Translations under genes and position numbers: made by a program | The notes under the pieces: model-generated | Databases searched by the model: none | The model's input: the letters and a program-made list of their open reading frames with translations, nothing else | What the model was told of the DNA's origin: nothing | DNA from: Arthrobacter silvisoli | GTDB taxonomy: Bacteria; Actinomycetota; Actinomycetes; Actinomycetales; Micrococcaceae | Assembly (NCBI RefSeq): GCF_003369445.1 | Contig: NZ_QRCU01000068.1 | Location: forward strand, 1-39,594 | DNA length: 39,594 nt | Direction of reading: 5' to 3' | Part shown: positions 17,148 through 25,605 of the stretch, one piece after another | How the letters are laid out: each line of letters opens with the position of its first letter | Position numbering within the stretch: position 1 is the first letter of the stretch

Positions 17148-17654
17148 ATGACCGCAACGCCAACCCGGCCGACGTCGGGCGTGAAGGTCCTCAGCCTGCC
17201 CATGCACGATCCCCGGGTGAAGCCGCTCCTGGACGAACTCGCGGTCGAATACTCCACCCGCTACGGGAACCTGTTCGGCAACGTCCAGGACGAGCTGCGG
17301 CGTTATCCAGCGGAGGAGTTCGCCGCGCCGCACGGGGCCTTGCTGATCTTGCAGGAGAACGGCGAATCGGTGGCCGGCGGCGCATTCCGCCGCTACGACT
17401 CCCACACGGCGGAGCTCAAGCGGATCTGGACGCATTCCTCGCACCGCCGTCGGGGGCTGGCCCGGCTGGTCCTCGCCGAACTGGAGGCCGAGGCCGTCCG
17501 CCGCGGCTACCGACGGATCTACCTGACCACCGGACCGCGGCAGCCCGAGGCAAAGAACCTCTACCTCGCCACAGGCTACGCTCCGCAGTTCGACCTCGAC
17601 GCCGACCCCGAGGAGATCAAGCACCTCGCCTTCGTGAAGAGGTTGGGTCAATAA
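17148..17654 (+). CDS. GNAT family N-acetyltransferase
   Basis: A 168-residue GNAT enzyme. The acetyl-CoA pyrophosphate-binding motif A is RRRGLARLVLAELEAEA (R/QxxGxA type), preceded by AELKRIWTHSSHR and followed by the motif B region KNLYLATGYAPQFD. The ATG follows gaaaggaagacc. In Bacillus subtilis the ytmI locus pairs a GNAT (SnaA) with an amino acid importer and LLM monooxygenases to degrade S-substituted cysteines by first N-acetylating them. The same kinds of partner here suggest, but do not prove, a comparable step. A deacetylase of the SndA type is not found in the window. Confidence 0.9.
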   Translation: MTATPTRPTSGVKVLSLPMHDPRVKPLLDELAVEYSTRYGNLFGNVQDELRRYPAEEFAAPHGALLILQENGESVAGGAFRRYDSHTAELKRIWTHSSHRRRGLARLVLAELEAEAVRRGYRRIYLTTGPRQPEAKNLYLATGYAPQFDLDADPEEIKHLAFVKRLGQ

Positions 17655-17684
17655 AGAAGCTGGGTCAGCGCGCGGCTGCTGCGT

Positions 17685-17704
17685 TGAGGGCTCACTTGTG
17701 GCGG
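17685..17704 (+). repeat. single copy of a dispersed 20-bp repeat
   Basis: TGAGGGCTCACTTGTGGCGG here matches both arms of the inverted repeat at 5354-5407 with one to two mismatches. It lies 31 bp after the GNAT stop and is followed by gtttttcccgggg, so it may contribute to termination of that unit. Confidence 0.6.
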
Positions 17705-17818
17705 GTTTTTCCCGGGGAAAGCTCCGCCCTGTTGTCTCGCCGTGCGTTGTGTGCCAGCCTCGGAGTGATCCGGCCGATCCGATGACGGGTGGCCGGGAAA
17801 CAGGCGAAGGAGCATGGC

Positions 17819-18439
17819 ATGGGACTGATCCACATCGACTTGTTCACCACGCTCGACGGCGTCGCGCAGGCGCCCGGCGGGCCGGAAGAGGACACGGACG
17901 ACAGCTTCGCGTTCGGCGGCTGGCAGGCCCCGCTCATCGACGACGTCGTCGGCGGGCAGATCGCCGAAGGCATGGAAGGGATGGACGCGCTGCTGCTGGG
18001 GCGCCGCACCTATGACATCTTCGCCTCGTACTGGCCACACCAGAGCGGCTTCATCGCGGACCTGTTCAACCGCATCCCGAAGTACGTGGCCTCGCGCCTG
18101 GACCCGGACCTTGAATGGGCCGGGTCCACGCTGCTCGGTCCCGATGTCGTAGCCGCCATCCGGGAAGTGCGCGAGCGGCACGAGAACGTCCACGTGATCG
18201 GCAGCCTGGACCTCGTGCAGACCCTGTTTTCGGAGAAACTTTTCGACCGGCTGAACCTCTGGGTGTATCCGATCCTGCTCGGCCGCGGGAAGAAAGTCTT
18301 CGCCGACGGCGTGGTTCCGAGCAGACTCAAGCTCATCGAGCCGGTGGTCGCCTCACCGAAAGGTGCGGTGATGCAGCGCTACGAACTGCTCGAGGGGATA
18401 CCCGGTACCGGGGACATGTCGAAGGTTGTGGAGGGCTAG
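17819..18439 (+). CDS. dihydrofolate reductase family protein (RibD C-terminal-like)
   Basis: A 206-residue RibD C-terminal/DHFR-fold reductase, beginning MGLIHIDLFTTLDGVAQAPG. Typical blocks are MDALLLGRRTYDIFASYWP, KYVASRLDPDLEWAGSTLL, HVIGSLDLVQTLFSEKLFD and LNLWVYPILLGRGKKVF. Family members are NADPH-dependent reductases, mostly of unknown substrate. ATG 17819 follows gaaggagcatggc; an earlier in-frame GTG lacks a site. The stop overlaps by four bases the end of the convergent membrane protein gene. A second, divergent member of the family is at 24428. Confidence 0.92.
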   Translation: MGLIHIDLFTTLDGVAQAPGGPEEDTDDSFAFGGWQAPLIDDVVGGQIAEGMEGMDALLLGRRTYDIFASYWPHQSGFIADLFNRIPKYVASRLDPDLEWAGSTLLGPDVVAAIREVRERHENVHVIGSLDLVQTLFSEKLFDRLNLWVYPILLGRGKKVFADGVVPSRLKLIEPVVASPKGAVMQRYELLEGIPGTGDMSKVVEG

Positions 18440-18771
18440 GCCCGCCCTGCTTCGAAACGCCGAAGATAGAGGTACGTACCGACAAAGGTGATCAAACCAA
18501 GGACAGGTCCTGCCCAGAGGGCTATCGGCGAGCCGTGGACGAGAACCGCTGCGCCGCCAAAGACAGCACCCAGGATGCCGGCTCCAGGGCTGGCTGTGGC
18601 AAGTTTCCCTTGGATTTCCCGACGGATCTGGCGGTAATGGACGCCTTGCATGACGACGAACAGAATGAAGGCAACCACCATGATCACCGACCAAGGCGGG
18701 TCGGTCATTGCCACAACGCTGATGGTCACCCCGAAAATGGCTGACAGGGGCAACCAGGAGTTTCGAACCAT
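18436..18771 (-). CDS. small multi-pass membrane protein
   Basis: A 111-residue protein with four hydrophobic segments: SAIFGVTISVVAM, SVIMVVAFILFVVMQGV, GAGILGAVFGGAAVLVH, and ALWAGPVLGLITFVGTYLYL. A basic linker HYRQIRREIQGK follows the second and RRFEAGRA ends it. ATG 18771 has gggga at usual spacing. ATG 18798 is an alternative, and the longer open frame upstream is not supported. Two 13-bp direct repeats lie upstream. No family recognised. Confidence 0.6.
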   Translation of the reverse strand: MVRNSWLPLSAIFGVTISVVAMTDPPWSVIMVVAFILFVVMQGVHYRQIRREIQGKLATASPGAGILGAVFGGAAVLVHGSPIALWAGPVLGLITFVGTYLYLRRFEAGRA

Positions 18772-18847
18772 TCGGGATCCCCAATAATTTCCAGGCATCG
18801 ACCTGCCTGCTGAGCAGCTGCGCTGAACACCCGTTACAGGGCACCCA

Positions 18848-18893
18848 GTGCAGGTCACGCTAGAGGCCTCAATCATTCCGGTGCAAGTCACGC
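18848..18893. repeat. pair of 13-bp direct repeats upstream of a membrane protein gene
   Basis: gtgcaggtcacgc at 18848-18860 and gtgcaagtcacgc at 18881-18893 differ at one base and start 33 bases apart (three helical turns). They lie in the 155-bp gap between the small membrane protein start and the DinB gene end. They could be operator sites. Confidence 0.4.
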
Positions 18894-18926
18894 CGGGAGA
18901 CGATCCCACCGGCCGCATTCCGGAGC

Positions 18927-19502
18927 TTACTTCCCAGCCTCCCGCGCCGCCGCTTCGATCCGGGCACGGTGCAGGGCCCATTCCTCGGCGCTGCGCCCGG
19001 TCAGGTTGGGATCGCCCGGCTTCCCTGCTGAACCGTCGATCAGTTCACGCAGGATGTCCGCATGCCCGAGGTGCTGTGCCGTTTCGGAGATCATGTGGAC
19101 GAGGATCCTGTGCAGCGTCACGTTCCGTTTCTCCTCCGACCACCACGGCACGACGCCGGGCGCATCCAGAGGCAGTTCGTCGATGGTGGCGTCGCTGTGG
19201 GCGGCGGAGAAGTGGTGGAGTTCGACGACGCTCTCCAGGGTCTCCTCCGCCGGAACCCACAGGTCGGCGTCGGGCTCGGCCCCCTCGGCCAGCCAGGGAA
19301 GGGTGCGGCCGCTGGGCCGGCCGAACACCTCGCCGAAGTAGTCCAACTGCACGCTGGCCACATGCTTCACCAGGCCCAGGAGATTGGTGCCGGTGGGGGT
19401 CATGGGCCGGCGGATGTCGTACCCGTTCAACCCGTCCAGCTTGGCCAGCAGGTCCTTCCGCGCGACGCTCAGGTAGCGGTGCAGCGTGGCTTTCTCATCC
19501 AT
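18927..19502 (-). CDS. DinB family protein (DUF664)
   Basis: A 191-residue four-helix-bundle protein of the DinB/YfiT-like superfamily, DUF664 branch. Metal-ligand-type histidines are His47 in GLVKHVASVQ and those in HRILVHMISETAQHLGHADI (His136, His144/His147), followed by the usual LRELIDG. Some superfamily members are mycothiol- or bacillithiol-dependent transferases; in a mycothiol-producing actinobacterium this is possible but unproven. It is preceded by the 3' end of the aminotransferase gene 54 bp away on the same strand. Confidence 0.92.
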   Translation of the reverse strand: MDEKATLHRYLSVARKDLLAKLDGLNGYDIRRPMTPTGTNLLGLVKHVASVQLDYFGEVFGRPSGRTLPWLAEGAEPDADLWVPAEETLESVVELHHFSAAHSDATIDELPLDAPGVVPWWSEEKRNVTLHRILVHMISETAQHLGHADILRELIDGSAGKPGDPNLTGRSAEEWALHRARIEAAAREAGK

Positions 19503-19528
19503 GGCCAGACTCTACCGGCGCGGAACCT

Positions 19529-19571
19529 GGCCGGCCATCGCTGGCCGGCCATCGCTCAGCCGGCCATCGCC
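19529..19571. repeat. 14-bp tandem repeat at the end of the aminotransferase gene
   Basis: ggccggccatcgct occurs exactly at 19529-19542 and 19543-19556. A partial third copy at 19557-19571 lies inside the last codons (Met-Ala-Gly) of the aminotransferase. It looks like slippage of the gene's 3' end into the intergenic space. Confidence 0.7.
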
Positions 19572-20941
19572 GCATCGGCCACATCCAGCGCACGGTCGAT
19601 CACGGCGAGCGCCTCGCGGAGCAGCTCGTCCGGAATGTTCAGCGGCGGCACCACGTGGATGCGGTTGAAGTTGGCGAAGGGCAGCACGCCGCCGGCCTTG
19701 ATCTCCGCGATCACGGCGTTCATCCCGGGGCTCGATCCGCCGTAGGCCGCCAGCGGCTCGCGGGTTCCGCGGTCCCGTACGAGTTCGATCGCCCAGAACA
19801 CGCCGGAGCCGCGGACGTCGCCGACGCTCGGGTGCTTGGCCTTCATCGCTTCCAAGGCCGGCCGGATGACCTCCTCGCCGAGCCGGCGGGCGTTCTCCAC
19901 CATCCGTTCGTCGCGCATCGTTTCGATGGTGGCGACGGCGGCGGCGCAGGCGAGCGGGTGGCCGGAGTAGGTCAGGCCGCCCGGGTACACGCGCTGGCGG
20001 AAAGTGTCGAAGATGTCGTCGGAGATGATCACGCCGCCCAGCGGAACGTAGCCGGAGTTGACGCCTTTGGCGAAGGTCACGAGGTCCGGGGTCACGCCCC
20101 AGCGGTCGAAGGCGAACCATTCGCCGGTGCGGCCGAAACCTGCCATGACCTCGTCGGCGATGAACATGATGCCGTACTTCCGGGTCAGTTCGCGCACGCC
20201 CTCCAGATATCCGGCCGGCGGGGCGTAGATCCCGGCGGTGCCGGGTACCGACTCCAGGATCACCGCGGCCACGTTCACAGGGCCTTCCAGGACGATCATG
20301 TCCTCGAGGTGCTTGAGCGCGCGTTCGGTCTCCTCGGCCTCGGTGGCGGAACCGAAGTAGGAGCGGTACAGGTAGGCGGGCAGGAAATGGACCACGCCGG
20401 CGTCGCCCGCATCGTTCGGGACGCGGCGCGGGTCACCGGTGACGTTGACCGCCAGGTCCGTGCCGCCGTGGTAGCTGCGGTACGCGGAGAACACCTTGCG
20501 GCGTCCGGTGTGCAGTCGCGCCATGCGGATGGCGTGCTCGTTCGCGTCCGCGCCTCCGTTGGTGAAGAACACGTGGTTCAGGCCTTCCGGCGCCAGTCCG
20601 GCGATGAGCCGGGCGGCCTCGGAACGGGCATCGTTGACGTGCTGCGGCGCCACGGTGCAGAGTTTGCCCGCCTGGGCGTGGATCGCGGCGACCACGCGCG
20701 GGTGCTGGTGGCCGATGTTGGTGTTGACCAGTTGGCTGGACAGGTCGATGAACCTCCGGCCCTCGCCATCCCATACCTCGGCACCGGCGGCCTTGAGGAT
20801 GGTCATGGGGTTGAGGGTGTCCTGCGCCGACCAGGAATGGAACACGTGGGCCCGGTCCAACTCGTGGGCCCGGCGGCCGGCTTCGATTTCTTCGGCAGTG
20901 GGCGGGATGGTCTCCACGCCGGGGAGCGTCTCGATGCTCAT
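19556..20941 (-). CDS. class III PLP-dependent aminotransferase
   Basis: A 461-residue class III (omega) aminotransferase. Key residues are the FTNGGADANEHAIRMAR block at 126-142, YRSYHGG at 154-160, Asp263 in IADEVMAGFGRTG contacting the cofactor, and Lys292 in TFAKGVNSGY as the Schiff-base lysine. It follows the CoA-acylating semialdehyde dehydrogenase gene by 86 bp on the same strand, under a divergent PucR regulator. This pairing is typical of beta-alanine or 3-aminoisobutyrate breakdown, in which the amine is converted to a semialdehyde and then to acetyl- or propionyl-CoA. The precise substrate is inference. The ATG follows aaagggcttatccc. Confidence 0.9.
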   Translation of the reverse strand: MSIETLPGVETIPPTAEEIEAGRRAHELDRAHVFHSWSAQDTLNPMTILKAAGAEVWDGEGRRFIDLSSQLVNTNIGHQHPRVVAAIHAQAGKLCTVAPQHVNDARSEAARLIAGLAPEGLNHVFFTNGGADANEHAIRMARLHTGRRKVFSAYRSYHGGTDLAVNVTGDPRRVPNDAGDAGVVHFLPAYLYRSYFGSATEAEETERALKHLEDMIVLEGPVNVAAVILESVPGTAGIYAPPAGYLEGVRELTRKYGIMFIADEVMAGFGRTGEWFAFDRWGVTPDLVTFAKGVNSGYVPLGGVIISDDIFDTFRQRVYPGGLTYSGHPLACAAAVATIETMRDERMVENARRLGEEVIRPALEAMKAKHPSVGDVRGSGVFWAIELVRDRGTREPLAAYGGSSPGMNAVIAEIKAGGVLPFANFNRIHVVPPLNIPDELLREALAVIDRALDVADAAMAG

Positions 20942-21027
20942 GGGATAAGCCCTTTTCTGTGTGGTGAAGCGGGAGGAGGACGACGACGGCGGGTGGCCGC
21001 CGCCGTCGCCCCGTTACCCCAGGCGGT

Positions 21028-22533
21028 TCAGGAGTTGGTGGGGAAGCCGAGGTTCAGGCCGCCGTGGCTGGGGTCCAGCCAGCGGGAGGTGACCACTTTG
21101 CCGCGGGTGAAGAAGTGCACGCCCTCGCTGCCGTAGGCGTGGGTGTCCCCGAAGAGGGAGTTCTTCCAGCCGCCGAAGGAGTAGTAGGCCATGGGCACAG
21201 GGATCGGCACGTTGATGCCGACCATGCCCACGGTGACCTCGTTCTCGAAGCGGCGGGCCGCGCCGCCGTCGTTGGTGAAGATGGCGGTGCCGTTGCCGTA
21301 GGGGTTCGAGTTGATCAGCTTGAGCCCATCGTCGAAACCGTCCACGCGCACCACGGAGAGCACGGGGCCGAAGATCTCGTCCCGGTAGATGCTCATCTCC
21401 GGGGTGACGTTGTCGAAGAGGGTGGGGTTGAGGAAGAAGCCTTCACCCTCGGCATCCGGGCTGGGCTTGCGGCCGTCGATCACCACGGTGGCGCCGGACT
21501 CGATCCCTGCGTCGATGTACCCGGCCACCTTGTCGCGGTGGGCGGCGGTGATGAGGGGGCCCATGTCGCAGCCGCGGGTGCCGTCGCCGATGCGGAGCGT
21601 GTGGGTGCGTTCGGCGATCTTGGCCACCAGTTCGTCCGCGATCGAATCGACGGCGACCAGGGCGGAGATGGCCATGCAGCGCTCGCCGGCGGCACCGAAG
21701 CCGGCGTTGACGGCGGCGTCGGCGACCAGGTCCAGGTCCGCATCCGGCAGCACCAGCATGTGGTTCTTGGCGCCGCCCAGGGCTTGGACGCGCTTGCCGC
21801 TGGCGGTGCCGCGTTCGTAGACGTACTTGGCGATGGGGGTGGATCCCACGAAGGAGACGCTGGAAACCTCCGGGGAGTCCAGGATGGTGTCCACGGATTC
21901 CTTGTCACCGTGCACCACGTTGAACACGCCGTCGGGCAGGCCGGCTTCCTTCCAGAGGGCGGCCAGCCAGTTAGCGGCTGTGGGGTCCTTCTCGCTGGGC
22001 TTGAGGACGATCGTGTTGCCGGCGGCGAGCGCCACGGGGAAGAACCACATGGGCACCATGGCAGGGAAGTTGAACGGGGAGATGATGGCGGCGACGCCGA
22101 GCGGCTGGCGGACGGAGTGCACGTCCACCTTGGTGGAGGCGTTCTCGGTGTAGCCGCCCTTGATCAGGTGCGGGATGCCGCAGGCGAACTCCACCACTTC
22201 CTGGCCCCGGGCGATCTCGCCGAGGGCGTCATCCAGGACCTTGCCGTGCTCGGCGGTGATGATGGCGGCAAGCTCGCCCTTGCGGGCATTCAGCAGCTCG
22301 CGAAAGGCGAAGAGGATCTGGACGCGGCGGGCCAGGGAAGTGTCGCGCCAGCCCGGGAAGGCGGCGGCCGCGGCGGCGATGCCCTCTTCGGTGGTGGCCT
22401 TGCCCGCCAGGGCAACGCGGGCGGTCACCTTGCCGGTGGCGGGGTTGGTCACGTCGGCGAACCGGGCGCTGTCGCCTGCGGTGGTGCTGCCGTTGATCCA
22501 GTGTTCGATGGTCTGCAAAGGAGGGGTTTGCAT
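21028..22533 (-). CDS. mmsA: CoA-acylating methylmalonate-semialdehyde dehydrogenase
   Basis: A 501-residue aldehyde dehydrogenase superfamily member with the MmsA-specific features. The catalytic Cys286 is in AAGERCMAIS, and GGAKNH at 253-258 stands in place of the general-base Glu of ordinary ALDHs. The NAD-binding region SPFNFPAMVPMWFFP is at 152-166. MmsA enzymes convert malonate or methylmalonate semialdehyde to acetyl- or propionyl-CoA with decarboxylation. ATG 22533 follows aaaggactccc. The open frame extends some 530 codons further upstream, but that part is antisense to pucR. It is first in the operon with the aminotransferase and divergent from the PucR gene. Confidence 0.93.
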   Translation of the reverse strand: MQTPPLQTIEHWINGSTTAGDSARFADVTNPATGKVTARVALAGKATTEEGIAAAAAAFPGWRDTSLARRVQILFAFRELLNARKGELAAIITAEHGKVLDDALGEIARGQEVVEFACGIPHLIKGGYTENASTKVDVHSVRQPLGVAAIISPFNFPAMVPMWFFPVALAAGNTIVLKPSEKDPTAANWLAALWKEAGLPDGVFNVVHGDKESVDTILDSPEVSSVSFVGSTPIAKYVYERGTASGKRVQALGGAKNHMLVLPDADLDLVADAAVNAGFGAAGERCMAISALVAVDSIADELVAKIAERTHTLRIGDGTRGCDMGPLITAAHRDKVAGYIDAGIESGATVVIDGRKPSPDAEGEGFFLNPTLFDNVTPEMSIYRDEIFGPVLSVVRVDGFDDGLKLINSNPYGNGTAIFTNDGGAARRFENEVTVGMVGINVPIPVPMAYYSFGGWKNSLFGDTHAYGSEGVHFFTRGKVVTSRWLDPSHGGLNLGFPTNS

Positions 22534-22632
22534 GGGAGTCCTTTCACGAAGTGTGCTGACTCCATGGTCTGGTCTGACAATCCCCGCATGCACTTGACAT
22601 GTTGTACCTAATTTCAGGATCAGAATTACACT

Positions 22633-24378
22633 GTGTCCATGTCCTCGCCGTCCATGTCCTCGCCGTCCGCCCAGCGCCCCTTGACCGTTCGGGATGCCCT
22701 CTCGCTGCCGCCGCTCCTGGCCGGCGCCCCCGAAGTCCTGGCCGGCGACGCGGAGCTCGACCGGACGGTCCGCTGGGTGCACATCGCCGAGGAGGCGGAC
22801 ACCAGCTCCCTGCTGGAGGGCGGCGAACTGGTCCTCACCACCGGCCTCGCCTTCCGCCACTCCCCCGAACTCACCGCCGCCTTCCTGGCGCGTTTCCACT
22901 CGGCGGGTGCGGCCGCCGTCGTCGTCGAACTGGTGGACGACGACGGCGCACCGGACAGTGCGGCGATCGACGTTCTGCGATGGGCGGCACAGTCCGCGGC
23001 CGTGCCGCTGGTCCTGCTCACCCGGCGGACCCGCTTTGTCCAGGTCACGGAGGCTGCGCACCGGGCCCTGATGGACCGGCAGGTGGTGCGCCTGGAACGG
23101 GCCCGGCAGGTCCACGAAGTTTTCACGGCCCTGGGCCTGGAAAATGCCGGGGAAGGGGACATCGTCCGGACCACGGCGGAACTGTTGGGCAGCCCCGTGG
23201 TCTTCGAGGACCCCGCCCACCTTGTACTCAGTTACGCTGCACAGCAGGAGAACCCCACCCGGTTGCTCGAGGATTGGACGGAGCGTTCCCGTTTTGTCGG
23301 CTACCTCAACCAGACAGGGTTCGCTGCCGGCGGCGAGCGCTGGCTGCAGACCCCGGTGGGGGTGAAGGGGCAGCGCTGGGGGCGGCTCGTGGCTCCCGCC
23401 GTGGCACCGCCCGCAGCAGCGGAAAACGCCCCGGCTTCTGCCGCCGATTCTGCCCCGGCGGGCGGCGGGGAACCCGCCGGTTGGGACCTGGCGGACGCCC
23501 TCCAGGTCCTCGAGCGCGCAGGCCAGGCACTTACGATGGCGCGCATGGCCGGCCGGGACCGTCGCGAGCTGCTGTTCCAGGCGCGGGCCGGCCTGGTGCA
23601 GGACCTGCGCCAGGCCTCGCCGCCCAGCGAAGAGGAAGCCCTGGCACGGGCTGGAGCGCTCGGCCTGTCCTCCGCGGCAGCCTACGTTCCCGTGGTCGCC
23701 CGGCAGGACGGCGGGACCGACCCCTCGGACGCCACCGCGGTGCAGCTCCGTGAACGGGCGTTCCTTGATGCCCTGCAGGACTGGTCGCGGCAGGAGCGGC
23801 AGTCGATCCTCGCCGCCAGCCTCCGCGCAGGCTCCGTGGCCATCCTGCTCCCCCTGGCTGCACTGGAGTTGGAAGATTCCACGCTGCACCGCCTGACCGC
23901 CGGGGCCCGGACCCCCGGGGCCCGGACCTCCGGGGTGGGCTGGACTTTCGGGGTGGGCAAGGCGGACCGTTCCCTGCTCCGGGCGGCCCGCGGCCTGGAC
24001 GACGCCGACCAGGTAGCCGAGACCGCGGCCACCCTGGGCTCGCGGAACCGCCCGTTCTACCGCTTCGGGGATGTCCGGCTCCGGGGGCTGCTGTCGCTCC
24101 TGGGTGATGACTCCCGGGTCCGGTCGTTCGCGCAAGCGGAGCTGGGGCCGCTGCTGGAACCGCTCGACAAGGAAGGCCTGGCCCTGCTGTCCGCCTACCT
24201 GGACTACGCCGGCAATATGTCCGCCCTGTCACGGGCCCGGAACATCAGCCGGCAGGCGCTGTACGCGCGCATCCGAAAGCTGGAAGACCGGCTCGGTTTC
24301 TCCTTCGACAGCGCCGAGTCCCGGTCCTCCTTGTCGGTCGCACTCCTGTGGCACAACCTGCACCGCGTCCAGGGCTAG
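22633..24378 (+). CDS. PucR family transcriptional regulator
   Basis: A 581-residue PucR-type regulator. The N-terminal PucR domain (about 17-140) has LTVRDALSLPPLLAGAPEVLAG and WVHIAEEADTSSLLEGGELVLTTG. A middle GGDEF-like/CdaR region follows, and a C-terminal PucR HTH ends NMSALSRARNISRQALYARI. Family members sense intermediates of purine, proline or GABA-type catabolism and usually control the adjacent genes, here mmsA and the aminotransferase. The start is ambiguous: GTG 22633, ATG 22639 and ATG 22654 all fall in a 15-bp tandem repeat, and no clear ribosome binding site precedes them. Confidence 0.9.
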   Translation: MSMSSPSMSSPSAQRPLTVRDALSLPPLLAGAPEVLAGDAELDRTVRWVHIAEEADTSSLLEGGELVLTTGLAFRHSPELTAAFLARFHSAGAAAVVVELVDDDGAPDSAAIDVLRWAAQSAAVPLVLLTRRTRFVQVTEAAHRALMDRQVVRLERARQVHEVFTALGLENAGEGDIVRTTAELLGSPVVFEDPAHLVLSYAAQQENPTRLLEDWTERSRFVGYLNQTGFAAGGERWLQTPVGVKGQRWGRLVAPAVAPPAAAENAPASAADSAPAGGGEPAGWDLADALQVLERAGQALTMARMAGRDRRELLFQARAGLVQDLRQASPPSEEEALARAGALGLSSAAAYVPVVARQDGGTDPSDATAVQLRERAFLDALQDWSRQERQSILAASLRAGSVAILLPLAALELEDSTLHRLTAGARTPGARTSGVGWTFGVGKADRSLLRAARGLDDADQVAETAATLGSRNRPFYRFGDVRLRGLLSLLGDDSRVRSFAQAELGPLLEPLDKEGLALLSAYLDYAGNMSALSRARNISRQALYARIRKLEDRLGFSFDSAESRSSLSVALLWHNLHRVQG

Positions 24379-24427
24379 CACTCGATACGGCATTCAGGAG
24401 GGAGCCGGAACGGCGTACCCTCGGGTC

Positions 24428-24994
24428 ATGGCCAAGCTGATCTACACCGCCATCATGTCCCTGGACGGCTACATCGCCGATACCGAAGGCAACTTCGACT
24501 GGAGCGCCCCGGACGAGGAGGTCCATGCTTTCGTCAACGAGCTCGAGGGGCAGGCCGGAACGTACCTACTCGGCCGCCGGATGTACGAGGTCATGGCGTG
24601 GTGGGAGGACCTGGACACCTCCGGCGAACCCCAGGCCATCAAGGACTACGCCGGCATCTGGCACGCGGCGGACAAGATCGTCTACTCCACGACCCTGAAG
24701 CAGCCCTCCACCGCGAGGACGCGGATTGAGCGGACGTTCGACGCCGGCGCCGTCCGTGCGCTGAAGGCCTCGGCCGGGCGTGAGCTCTCCATCGGCGGCG
24801 CCGAGTTGGCGGGGCAAGCGGTCAAGGCGGGCCTCGTGGACGAGTTCCGCTTCTTCCTCAGCCCGGTCACGGTGGGCGGGGGCAAGCGTTTCCTGCCGGA
24901 CGGCGTCGGGCTCAAGCTCGAACTGCTGGAGGAGCGCCGCTTCGGCAACGGCGTGGTTTACGTCAACTACCGGAACCCGGGAGCTACACCCTAG
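24428..24994 (+). CDS. dihydrofolate reductase family protein (RibD C-terminal-like)
   Basis: A 188-residue RibD-C/DHFR-fold reductase starting MAKLIYTAIMSLDGYIAD. Family blocks are GTYLLGRRMYEVMAWWED, KIVYSTTLKQPS, LSIGGAELAGQAVKAGLVDE and FFLSPVTVGGGKRFLP. It is likely NADPH-dependent with an unknown substrate. The Gly-rich ggagggagccgg upstream supplies weak ribosome binding; the larger open frame starting at 24071 is antisense noise over the end of pucR. Its stop overlaps the end of the next, convergent gene by four bases. It is only distantly related to the copy at 17819. Confidence 0.92.
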   Translation: MAKLIYTAIMSLDGYIADTEGNFDWSAPDEEVHAFVNELEGQAGTYLLGRRMYEVMAWWEDLDTSGEPQAIKDYAGIWHAADKIVYSTTLKQPSTARTRIERTFDAGAVRALKASAGRELSIGGAELAGQAVKAGLVDEFRFFLSPVTVGGGKRFLPDGVGLKLELLEERRFGNGVVYVNYRNPGATP

Positions 24995-25413
24995 GTCCGC
25001 ACCTTGTAGTCGAGGGTCAGCTCGTCCCCGGGCAGCCGGGGCCAGCCTTCGGCGGGCACCGGCACCAATGGCACCGACGCGGTCACCACGGGAACAGGGT
25101 GCGCAGGTGCCTGCGGCGCAGCGGCTTCCACCGGTGCGGCTTCGGGGGCCTGCGCGGCCCGCGAGGCAGCACGCTGCATCCGGACGAGGGCCACAGCGGA
25201 GATCACGAACCAGGCGACATTGGTCACCACGGACGGCCAGGCACCGTAGTAGGAACCGTTGACGATAAAGGCGACGGAGCCCACGAGGTTCGCTGCCTGG
25301 AAACGCCGGCCGGCCCGCAGCCAGCCCATGGAGACGGAGAGGTACGAAGCCAGGATCGCAACTGCGCCGCCCCACCCTGCGATGTCCAACCACAGTCCCA
25401 CAATGTTGTCCAT
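24991..25413 (-). CDS. CBU_0592-type small membrane protein
   Basis: A membrane protein with three hydrophobic segments: IVGLWLDIAGWGGAVAIL continuing ASYLSVSMGWL, FQAANLVGSVAFIVNGSYYG, and PSVVTNVAWFVISAVAL. This arrangement is that of the CBU_0592 domain family (function unknown). A Pro/Ala-rich cytoplasmic tail of about 60 residues ends LTLDYKVRT. I take ATG 25413 (140 residues) because the domain begins there. The open frame extends to 25560, and neither start has a good ribosome binding site. Between 25561 and 25605 nothing else is seen. Confidence 0.7.
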   Translation of the reverse strand: MDNIVGLWLDIAGWGGAVAILASYLSVSMGWLRAGRRFQAANLVGSVAFIVNGSYYGAWPSVVTNVAWFVISAVALVRMQRAASRAAQAPEAAPVEAAAPQAPAHPVPVVTASVPLVPVPAEGWPRLPGDELTLDYKVRT

Positions 25414-25605
25414 TTCCGGCGCAGGATCCGCTCCCTCGCCCGACACCACTTCCCCCAGGAACGGAAGTGCGACACCGATAAGAAACGTTCGAAAAATGAA
25501 CGCTACGATCAATGCTGAGGGCTCTCCCTGCCCACCGTCAAGTGGCTCGGAAAGAGGCATCGATCACACGGGGCCGCACCCCCGCAAGCCGGCGCTGAAA
25601 ACGGC

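Noticed and set aside
15888..17651. 587-codon minus-strand open frame
   Set aside because: It is fully antisense to the FAD-protein and GNAT genes, with no recognisable domain.
18848..21136. 762-codon plus-strand open frame
   Set aside because: It is antisense to the DinB and aminotransferase genes, and its composition is that of a shadow frame.
22534..24135. Upstream extension of the mmsA frame
   Set aside because: It covers the pucR gene in antisense. The start at 22533 has a good ribosome binding site and matches the family N-terminus.
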